64,000 nt of DNA from an uncultured Lachnospiraceae bacterium. GTDB taxonomy: Bacteria; Bacillota; Clostridia; Lachnospirales; Lachnospiraceae. How positions within the stretch are numbered: position 1 is the stretch's first letter; every line of letters begins with the position of its first letter. Under the pieces are notes generated by a model. That model was not told where the DNA came from. It made no database searches and saw only the letters and a list, made by a program, of their open reading frames with translations. The stretch is taken from NCBI GenBank assembly GCA_902786515.1, contig CADADA010000001.1, positions 1-64,000 of the forward strand, written 5' to 3'. Of the stretch, positions 9,645 to 17,600 are shown in pieces. A program made the translations under genes and the position numbers.

Positions 9645-11456
9645 CTAATTGCCTCTCTTAATTGTAAGTACCTTTCTCATATAACATCCACCATTAAAAT
9701 GATTAATACATTCGCCACAGTGGACGCACTTCATTTCATCAATATAATATGAAACTTCACCATTAGAATCTTCTATTATTTTAATTGCATTCATTCTACA
9801 AACACTTTCACATGCACGACACGCACAACACATTTGGAATTTTGTAATCTGACAATTAATCTTACCTTCTGTAATATGCTTTTTGTCCTTAATAGTTACT
9901 TTAAAAGTTGTTGAACCTTTACGTCCTTTTAAAATAAGTACAGGATTACCAAATCTATCTACTACATATACTTCTCCAACTAACTTATTTCCTAATGTAA
10001 AATCAAGATTTCCAAACGGTTTAAATAATTCATATAATTGATCATTTATCGGTTGCTGTAACTCATAATTATATGTGTCATTTTCAACCGCGCATGGTTC
10101 GTATGACAAAATGGAGGTCTTTGCTGCTTCAAGTCCGTTTCCGCCTTGTCTAGCCTTCCAATTACCGCTATCCACATATTCTTCTGGATCTCGCTTTCCG
10201 ACTTGTTTTGCATAATCAATTAATATTTGTCTCCAATGTATATATTTATCATACATATATATCTTTGATAAAAATTCGGACCATGATCCATTGTTCGGAC
10301 AGCACCAACATCCAACTCTTGAATAACCTAAACGATATGCCTGATTGAAATCAATTCTTTTTGTCAAAATATATAACCACACATCAAAATCAGTCCATTC
10401 GAAGATTGGAAGTACAGTTTTTTGCTTTGCGATTTTCGAGCTATCGCTATCTCTATCATATTTGCTTCTGCTTGCTGATTCATATTTTCTTATTCCCTGA
10501 AACGAAAGAACACTTGTCTGATTCTTAAAGGTCTTATTCATAGAATCTGTAATCGCTCCAGTCTTAAATACAGTACAACACCATCTCATTACTCTAGACG
10601 GCGGACCATATACTGGACATAATTCTTCAAAATTCTTTGTTCTATTTTTTGCTGTTCTAAAATATGCTGGTCTAATTGTCTTTTTTAATCGCTCTTTGTA
10701 TTTTTCTGTTGTAAAAAACTCTAAAGTAGTATCACCAAATATATGCAACACTTCGTTGCTTCCAAGTGCATCGACAACAAGCGATGAAACTACCGTTGAA
10801 TCTTTTCCTCCGCTAAATGAAACAAAACGACTCTTTTTATCATATTTATCAGCCCATATTTGAATATGCTCTATTGCCTCTTTTTCAATTTGACTGAATC
10901 TGAACTTGTTAGCAAATACAAAATCATCAATAACTGAATCAAAATATGAGTAATCTAAATTTGAGATGAATGCTTCATCTGATTCTTCACCAGCAAGACA
11001 TATATATTGTTCAACTATACTTTTTATTTCCTCTATCTCCTCCAAAGATTTCGAATTAAGTTTTTCTATGGATAATTTGAGTTTATCACCATCAATAATA
11101 TATGAATGTCCATTGTACCAGACAGATTTTCCTAACAAAGCTAATGGATTATTCTTATCTATAATTATTCCTAATAACAACTGTTCTTCTGGAAATACTG
11201 GCCTCACATCTGTTCCTATATATTCTATATTCCTTAAATCAATCTCTGCTCCATTATCATCGTATTCTTTTTCACAACATCCACATCTTTTTTCGAAAAT
11301 AGGAATTTTATGTTTCTTACACCAATATACTGTAGATGAGTCTTTAGGAACAGCTAGACACTCTTCCATAGTTCCTGTTTTTTCATTAAATTCCTTTCTC
11401 ATGCATTTCCCTTCAGGAGTAGGAATACCATGGAACGGACATACCTTTTCAATCAT
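9645..11456 (-). CDS. sspD: DndC/SspD-like PAPS-reductase-fold sulfurtransferase with ferredoxin tail
   Basis: 603 residues. A PP-loop SGGKDST near 212 and paired cysteines (MRWCC, GCWCCPN) mark the PAPS-reductase/DndC fold and a probable 4Fe-4S site. The N-terminus adds a cysteine/histidine-rich segment (CPFHG, WCKKH, CGCC) that could bind zinc. The C-terminus, from about residue 535, adds a two-cluster ferredoxin-like region (CCACRACESVC, then CVHCGECI ending in GGC). The AGGAG lies 7 nt before the ATG. In the Ssp/Dnd pathway this protein activates the DNA backbone with ATP and inserts sulfur. It is the first structural gene after the regulator. The two extra domains make it longer than ordinary DndC. 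Confidence 0.8.
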   Translation of the reverse strand: MIEKVCPFHGIPTPEGKCMRKEFNEKTGTMEECLAVPKDSSTVYWCKKHKIPIFEKRCGCCEKEYDDNGAEIDLRNIEYIGTDVRPVFPEEQLLLGIIIDKNNPLALLGKSVWYNGHSYIIDGDKLKLSIEKLNSKSLEEIEEIKSIVEQYICLAGEESDEAFISNLDYSYFDSVIDDFVFANKFRFSQIEKEAIEHIQIWADKYDKKSRFVSFSGGKDSTVVSSLVVDALGSNEVLHIFGDTTLEFFTTEKYKERLKKTIRPAYFRTAKNRTKNFEELCPVYGPPSRVMRWCCTVFKTGAITDSMNKTFKNQTSVLSFQGIRKYESASRSKYDRDSDSSKIAKQKTVLPIFEWTDFDVWLYILTKRIDFNQAYRLGYSRVGCWCCPNNGSWSEFLSKIYMYDKYIHWRQILIDYAKQVGKRDPEEYVDSGNWKARQGGNGLEAAKTSILSYEPCAVENDTYNYELQQPINDQLYELFKPFGNLDFTLGNKLVGEVYVVDRFGNPVLILKGRKGSTTFKVTIKDKKHITEGKINCQITKFQMCCACRACESVCRMNAIKIIEDSNGEVSYYIDEMKCVHCGECINHFNGGCYMRKVLTIKRGN

Positions 11457-11471
11457 AACAAATCTCCTAGT

Positions 11472-11687
11472 CTATTTTCCGTTAGAATCATCTACAACTT
11501 CCATAATATCGTCAAAACTACAATCAAGTGCTTTGCATATTTTCACAAGCACATCCGTAGTAACATTATCACCGCGATTAAGCTTATTGATTGTATATGT
11601 ACTAATACCTGCTGTTTCAACTAAATCCTTCTTTTTCATGTCTCTATCTATCAATAATTTCCATAATTTTTTATAACATACTGACAT
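11472..11687 (-). CDS. XRE-family helix-turn-helix regulator
   Basis: 71 residues from the ATG at 11687, which has GAGAGG 7 nt upstream. A longer TTG-started reading (11702) lacks a site. The protein is a single Cro/C1-type HTH: DLVETAGISTYTINKLNRG gives the recognition helices, followed by LVKICKALDCSFDDIM. It is the first gene of the ssp operon, 15 nt before sspD. A dyad at 11724-11737 between the promoter -10 and the gene is the likely operator, which suggests autoregulation. Confidence 0.85.
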   Translation of the reverse strand: MSVCYKKLWKLLIDRDMKKKDLVETAGISTYTINKLNRGDNVTTDVLVKICKALDCSFDDIMEVVDDSNGK

Positions 11688-11723
11688 AATTTTACCTCTC
11701 AAAATATTAAATCCACCATTAAC

Positions 11724-11737
11724 AGTGTATTAACACT
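11724..11737. promoter_or_regulatory. candidate operator of the ssp operon
   Basis: AGTGT-ATTA-ACACT is a perfect dyad located just downstream of the -10 hexamer at 11748-11753, where a bound XRE protein would block transcription. It is flanked by a second overlapping CAGTG/CACTG pair. Repressor binding is inference. Confidence 0.5.
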
Positions 11738-11747
11738 CACTGGCAAA

Positions 11748-11776
11748 ATTATATCATTTTTTATGTTTTTTTACAA
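11748..11776 (-). promoter_or_regulatory. sigma-A promoter of the ssp operon
   Basis: On the minus strand, -35 TTGTAA (11776-11771), a 17-bp spacer and a perfect -10 TATAAT (11753-11748) precede the xre gene by about 60 nt. It is the only good promoter in the gap 11703-11873 and would drive all eight genes leftward. Confidence 0.75.
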
Positions 11777-11873
11777 GAAAATAGAGTGAACGCACTAATA
11801 ATATTATACTTTTTTAACCGTCAATAAGGAAAAGTTCAACAGTCCAAAAAAATCAAAGCATCACAGATAAACA

Positions 11874-11895
11874 GGGCATGAGATTCCCCATGCCC
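11874..11895 (-). terminator. hairpin at end of the ICE operon
   Basis: GGGCATG / CATGCCC form a perfect 7-bp stem with an 8-nt loop, 18 nt after the stop of the coiled-coil gene. The following minus-strand sequence is only weakly T-rich (TGTTTATC), so termination may be inefficient. Confidence 0.5.
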
Positions 11896-11913
11896 TTACT
11901 ACAACAACTAATC

Positions 11914-12756
11914 CTATCTCCCCTTCCCATTTCTCACTACCACCTCATATTTATCTTCTTCCGCAACCTTCATCACACTATCTCTCGGATCGCTTATCTC
12001 AATCTCTTCATAATCCATCTCCACAGTATCAACAGCTTCCGCTTCAACGCTTCTACCAGCATCTCTGCTCCTTACTTCCATTGACAGATTATCAATTCTC
12101 TTAATCATACCTTCAATATTCCTACACATTCCTTCATACACACCCTTCTGCCACTTCCAAGGACTTGTAAGAACCTTTGTAACCAAGCCTTTCTTATCTG
12201 TTCCTGCCAATTCTTTTTCATTTTTTCCCATAAGCACCCTGAATGAATTTGTAAACTGTGCATTTGCAATCTTCATACCGGCAGTAAAGTTTTCTATTCT
12301 CGCTATGGTCTGTTCAGTGTCAGCTATTCCACCCTTGATTTTTTCATCAAGAGATTTAAGCTTCCACTTGATACCTGTCATTTCTGCTACTCTATTAAGT
12401 GCCGACATTCCCTTAACTTTCACATCATTTACTATGCTGATTGCCTTAGTTCTCATATCCGCTTTTATTTCAGATACCTTTGCCCTGATATCTACAACTC
12501 TTTCCTTGCCCTTTTCAACAGCATTTAGTACTGTTTCCTTTACCTTGTCTGATAAGTCCTTTTCACTCATTTCCATAAGTTTGTTGCTTACTGCATTAAG
12601 CTCCTCGCTCATTGCATCCAGTTTTCGCTCAAGAATATCAATGTATGCAGCCATTTCATACATACTGTTTGATTTCTCCTTCATTCCGTTATCCTTAAGC
12701 ATATTTATAAGCATCATTATCATTTCGTCTTTTGTTAATTCTCTCTGATTATCCAT
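11914..12756 (-). CDS. ICE-encoded coiled-coil protein (DUF6674-like)
   Basis: 280 residues, mostly helical and charged, with no signal peptide or membrane segment. Heptad-like stretches (LERKLDAMSEELNAVSNKL) lie in the first third and an acidic tail near the end. Similar proteins sit at the sortase/SpoVG end of Tn1549-like elements. The ATG has a perfect TTAGGAGG 6 nt upstream, directly preceded by a pseudoknot-capable leader (12772-12859) that could hide it. Function unknown; family assignment is from memory of context. Confidence 0.6.
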   Translation of the reverse strand: MDNQRELTKDEMIMMLINMLKDNGMKEKSNSMYEMAAYIDILERKLDAMSEELNAVSNKLMEMSEKDLSDKVKETVLNAVEKGKERVVDIRAKVSEIKADMRTKAISIVNDVKVKGMSALNRVAEMTGIKWKLKSLDEKIKGGIADTEQTIARIENFTAGMKIANAQFTNSFRVLMGKNEKELAGTDKKGLVTKVLTSPWKWQKGVYEGMCRNIEGMIKRIDNLSMEVRSRDAGRSVEAEAVDTVEMDYEEIEISDPRDSVMKVAEEDKYEVVVRNGKGR

Positions 12757-12771
12757 AATTCCTCCTAATCT

Positions 12772-12859
12772 GGAGCGTAACTACAGAGGCGAAGAGAAAT
12801 TCGCGTAGGCGATTTCTCTTCTGCCATAGGTGCTAATTGTGACGCTCCTACACAATTAG
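12772..12859 (-). promoter_or_regulatory. pseudoknot-capable structured leader before the coiled-coil gene
   Basis: On the transcribed minus strand a 9-bp hairpin (851-859 with 833-841 of 12 kb) has a loop containing GGAGCGT. That loop is exactly complementary to ACGCTCC at 12778-12772, next to the ribosome binding site. Between them lies a 10-bp hairpin (12791-12800 with 12812-12821). The CTCC of the 3' strand can alternatively pair with GGAG of the Shine-Dalgarno sequence, so two exclusive states are possible. A translational switch is inferred. Confidence 0.5.
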
Positions 12860-12880
12860 CCATTGTAAATTTAACTCCAA

Positions 12881-13582
12881 TCAACGAAAGGGAGAATCGT
12901 GTCCATCAGGTATTGTCATAAACTCACAACCACCTGTGGTTTTGGACCTATCCTTTTCCTTCGCTGATTCCTTCTCCTTATTCTCACTCTGCTGCTTATC
13001 CTTAGCCTCCACATAAGCCTTTTCAATCTCTGTAAAAAGCTTATCTCTAAATTCCTTTGTTACCGGATAACATATATCCTGGTAAACTGCTTTTCCGTTA
13101 TCATCCACCTGCTTTGTCTTATATGACGGCATTGCAACAAATACCTTTTCTTTTCCCTGAAAGATATTTATATTGCCCACAACAAATGAATCCTCAAAAT
13201 ACACTCTGGCAAGTCCTTTGATATTACTGTTTTCCCTCTCATAAGGCACCACAGTCACCTTGAACTCCGGCATTACAGGGCTTGAACCTTTCTGTTTATC
13301 TTCCTCATTTGCACCAAGCTTTTCATAAGCTTCAATAATGTCTGAGTAAAGCTTTTCCCTGAACTCAGCTGTTATCGGATTGCAAATATCTTTGTAAATA
13401 TGACCGCCATTTTCATCCTTTTCGTTACTTCTGTATCTTGGCATTGAGACATACAAGTTGCCCTCCTTGCCCTCCAGAATTGTAATATTTGTTATCTTAA
13501 ACGAATCTCCAAATACCACTGTTGCAAATGCTTTTACCTTATCTTTGTTTTTTACTTCATTTACTTTTATTGAAATCTCCAT
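12881..13582 (-). CDS. double SpoVG-domain protein
   Basis: 233 residues holding two SpoVG-like domains in tandem. The first covers residues 1-90 (VKAFATVVFGDSFKI, then VSMPRYR) and the second about 108-200 (IKGLARVYFEDSFVV, then VAMPSYK). A lysine/glutamate-rich tail follows. SpoVG is a small nucleic-acid-binding regulator in Firmicutes. A two-domain version mimics the SpoVG dimer in one chain. Encoded in the last ICE operon after the sortase genes. Its target is unknown. Confidence 0.8.
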   Translation of the reverse strand: MEISIKVNEVKNKDKVKAFATVVFGDSFKITNITILEGKEGNLYVSMPRYRSNEKDENGGHIYKDICNPITAEFREKLYSDIIEAYEKLGANEEDKQKGSSPVMPEFKVTVVPYERENSNIKGLARVYFEDSFVVGNINIFQGKEKVFVAMPSYKTKQVDDNGKAVYQDICYPVTKEFRDKLFTEIEKAYVEAKDKQQSENKEKESAKEKDRSKTTGGCEFMTIPDGHDSPFR

Positions 13583-13608
13583 ATATTTATCCTTTCCGGG
13601 CTTTGCCC

Positions 13609-13986
13609 TTAATGCTCATTTTCTCTTTCTACAACTACCTCACACATAAGCTGTGATATTTCTTCATAATCAAGTTGTCCATGCAACCAGTTATTTACGG
13701 TAACCACAAAGCCATCCTGCTCATAATACAGATAACTTGATAATTCATTTTCATCCCCATAGATAACTGTCACATCAAAATCTGGCATATATACCTTCTC
13801 ATCCTCATCCCACAGACACATAACTCCTGCCCTGAGATACAGATTAAGTGAAGGAATTTTCACATACCATCCACTGATAACAAGCTGATAATTATCATCT
13901 GTCTCTGCTATATCATCAGGCACATCAAAAGTATCTGTCTCTGCCATTTTTTCTTCCACATCTCCAAGTCTGCATTCAAATGTCAT
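13609..13986 (-). CDS. hypothetical ICE protein, acidic
   Basis: 125 residues, strongly acidic, with several aromatic beta-like segments (LVISGWYVKI, MPDFDVTVIYG). No membrane segment or known motif. Its start overlaps the end of the sortase gene by 11 nt, so the two are translationally coupled. Unrecognised family. Confidence 0.65.
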   Translation of the reverse strand: MTFECRLGDVEEKMAETDTFDVPDDIAETDDNYQLVISGWYVKIPSLNLYLRAGVMCLWDEDEKVYMPDFDVTVIYGDENELSSYLYYEQDGFVVTVNNWLHGQLDYEEISQLMCEVVVERENEH

Positions 13987-14635
13987 TCACATCACCACCT
14001 CGCTGTACACTGTCTGCTACAAGGCTGCACTTTACTACGAATCTGTTTTTACCGGAATCCGCACAGGTAAATAATGTTAGCATTTTCTCATCACTGTGCT
14101 CTGTTATTCTTTTGTCCTTAGGTGAAGTCTTGTATGCTTCATCAATCTCATATTTGTATATATCACCATCTCTGTCTGTTACTGTTACCCTATCTCCGAC
14201 CTCTGCCTTGCTTAGATTAGTGAAATACTCTCCATATCTGCTGCCATTGTGACCACAGATAATACAGTTGCCTTTTTCACCAATCCCTGCACTGTCACTC
14301 ATATGTCCTATTGCATATCTAAGGTCATTGACACTCGTTCCCTCAACAATCGGATATCTGATACCAAGCTTTTCTATTTCCACGATACCAATCGCACCAT
14401 CTTCCATATCATTTTCTTCTGATATGGCTGGCTTCTCTTGACAACCGGTGGACGGCTTTTTGTCTTTCCCTTTCTGCTCCATCTTCTCATCTTCTGCTAC
14501 CTCCAAAGTCTTTTCAAATGAATCAAGCAGCCTGTCTGTCTCATTTGCTCCCTGGTACTTGTAGTAAGCAGGAATTCCCATAATTCCTATTCCAAGTGCA
14601 ATAAGTACTGACGCTGCAATTTTTCTCTTGTCCAT
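13976..14635 (-). CDS. sortase, probably class D/B-like, of the ICE
   Basis: About 219 residues from the ATG at 14635 (six residues longer if read from 14653). One N-terminal membrane segment (IAASVLIALGIGIMGIPAYY), a spacer, then the sortase barrel. Catalytic His lies in CGHNGSRYG, Cys in LTLFTCADS and Arg in KNRFVVKC. Sortases cleave an LPXTG-type signal and attach the protein to the wall or to pili. The only substrate in the window is the giant adhesin ending in IPQTG at 41.8 kb, 28 kb away but on the same element. Confidence 0.8.
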   Translation of the reverse strand: MDKRKIAASVLIALGIGIMGIPAYYKYQGANETDRLLDSFEKTLEVAEDEKMEQKGKDKKPSTGCQEKPAISEENDMEDGAIGIVEIEKLGIRYPIVEGTSVNDLRYAIGHMSDSAGIGEKGNCIICGHNGSRYGEYFTNLSKAEVGDRVTVTDRDGDIYKYEIDEAYKTSPKDKRITEHSDEKMLTLFTCADSGKNRFVVKCSLVADSVQRGGDVNDI

Positions 14636-14653
14636 TTCAACCAATCCTTTCAT

Positions 14654-17600
14654 TTATCTTCTACGAATATCTTCGCTGATATATGGATTCTCATATTCAG
14701 CTACTATCTCTTTCTCTTCATATTCGTCTCTCTCATTCTCTTTTTCCATCTGAATATCCTCATTTTTCTGATTTTCAAGGTCAAGCATTGCGTTTAATTC
14801 TGCCTGTCTCTTAAGCTTCTCATCATACTCTGCCTGATGTTCAAATGGTTTTTCATACTGCTCTTTTGAAGCTTTTAAGTCATTTTCATACTGTTCTATC
14901 TTTCCCTGCAGGAACTCTTCATTCTCATGAATACTGCTAAATAAGTTCTCAAGCTTAACCATACAGCCAACAGGACTTGTGGAAAGCTCAACCTTGTAGT
15001 CTGTTTTTCCTCTGAGCACAAGATAATTGATTCCCAGAAAATTCTTTTCCACTAAAAGTTCAAAGTTATTAAATCTCCCAACGGAAGTTATATCTCCTGT
15101 TTTACATTTACTGACTGTCTGTAACAGCTGCGTGCCTCCATCTGTCCTCTCTGTAAAGCATACATTTCCAACTGTTATCTCAAAATCATTTCCCTTGGCA
15201 AGTTCAATATCTCTTGCCTTAATATCCTCTCTTACACACTCAAGCTTTTCACTGGCAGCCTTAATTAGCTTCGGAAGTCTTATCATAAAGTTGTCCTGTA
15301 ATGAATATTTCTGACTGTCATATGATGATTTCAAAAGCTTAAGCCTCTGCACATCATTATCAATCTGCATCTTTTCCTTTATCAATGGATTACCTGTTGC
15401 CACAGCCTTAATCTCTGCATATGAAAGTGTTGCCTCATCTATATCCTCGCAGCTTCTTGATACTGCCTTACTTGTCATAACCTGTGATATAAAGCGCTGT
15501 TTATTCTCCACAAGTGACCAGTTATATGCATCAAATGTTGATTTTGTAACATAGCGGTATACTGCAATCTCATCGTTTTCATTTCCCTGTCTGATTCCTC
15601 TGCCTTCCCTCTGTTCAATACTTGAAGGCTTCCAGGGACAATCCACATGATGAAGTGCTACAAGGTGAGTCTGAACATTTACACCGGTACCACATTTATC
15701 AGTTGAGCCAATCAGGACAGTCTTCTTTCCTGTTCTTACTTCTTTGAACAGTGTTTCTCTCTGAGCATCCGTCTTAGCATCGTGGACAAATGCTATCCCT
15801 TCCTCCGGTATTCCAAGCTTTACTAATGATTCTTTCAGATAATCATAAACTGTGAAATCCTTACCCGGTCCCGGTGTTCCAATATCTGAGAATATCAGCT
15901 GACAGCCAATGATTCCCTTTTCCCTTGCAAGCTCATATTCCTTCCACACATTTTCTGCGACTTTATTTAGTTTTCCATCAGGATTATTTGGTGCATCCTT
16001 GTCAAGCAACCTTGCATCTGTTCCAAGAAGTCTCGCCTCATGCGTTATCTTAAGAAAATTGTCTTCCGACGGATCAACTCCTCCATTTCGGATTCTTTCA
16101 GCCCTCACCACAAAGTCATCCATTACCTGCTTTACATACCAGTCTGGTTCTGACTCAACAATTATTGCTTTGCCACCCCGCATCTTTGGGACATCAAGGT
16201 CCAGCATATCGGAAGTCTGTACATCTGCCACTTCCCTGAAAATATTCATAAGTTCAGGCAGGTTCGTAAATTTGTTAAACCTGCTCTTAAATCTGAATCC
16301 AGAACCTTCCACCGTAAGCTCCAATGCTGTTGTGACTTCACCAAAGTTCGCAGCCCATGAATCAAAATGATGAATCCCCATCTGCTCTAGTGCTTCCCTT
16401 TGGAGAAAATACTGCATAACATACATTTCACACATCGTATTGCTAATAGGGGTTCCCGTTGCAAATACAATACCTCTTCCATCATTAATCTCACTGATAT
16501 ACTGACATTTCATCTGCATATCAGTGGCTTTCTTTGAACCTGTTGAACTGATACCTGACACATTGTTAATCTTTGAAAACACCGACAGATTTTTAAATGC
16601 TTGAGCTTCATCCACCATAATTGAATCTATTCCTAACTCCTCAAAAGTAATCAGGTCATCCTTTCTGGTCTCATCCGCAAGTTCTTTAAGCTGCTGCTCT
16701 AATTTCTTTTTCTGTGCCTCCATCTGCTTGATTGTCCATCGTTCACCATTAAGTTCCTTCATTTCCTCAATTGCCAGTGAAATCTCTTCTATCTGGCTGT
16801 TTATCATCTGCTGCCTACGCTCTGATGATATTGGAATCTTTTCAAACTGTGAATGTGACATTATGATACAGTCATAATCACCTGTCGCTATCCTTGCCAC
16901 AAACTGCTTTCTCCTGCTCTTTTCAAAATCCCTTTCTGTTGCCACCAGTATATTTGCTGACGGATAAAGGCGAAGAAATTCTGATGCAGTCTGTCCTATC
17001 AGAGGCTTTGGCACTACCATAACCGTTTTATTTGCCAGCCCTAATCTTTTCTGCTCCATGCAGGCAGCCATCATTTCAAATGATTTACCTGCACCAACAC
17101 AATGTGCCAGCAAAGTGTTTCCACCAAATAGTATTCTTGCCACTGCATTTTTCTGATGAGGCTTTAGTTCAATCGCAGGATTCATCCCTGGAAACTGCAG
17201 ATGCGTTCCATCATACTCACGAAGCCTTATGTTATTAAAAGTCTCGTTATAATAGCTTACATATTTCTGCCTTCGGTCCGGGTCTGAAAATAACCATTCC
17301 CTGAACTTCGACTTTATCTGCTCCTGCTTTTCTCTTGCAAGCATTGTCTCATTCTTATTAGTCTCATAGTGATACTTGCCTCCACCATCATCTATTCTGT
17401 CTCGAACCACTACAGTCCTAAGATTCAGAGTTGCCTCAAAAATAGAATAAGCGTCCATTCGGCTTGTACCATAGGTCTTGGTCGCTGCCACTGAACGCTT
17501 ATCCAATGATTTATTTTCTATAAACCATTCCATTGTTATGTCATTACGTTTTACCTGTATTCCACTGTTATACCATCTGCTTCGAACTGCCTGTGCCCGC

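Noticed and set aside
10966..11676. 236-codon plus-strand ORF opposite the sspD start and xre
   Set aside because: Antisense shadow crossing two real genes; no ribosome binding site or domain.
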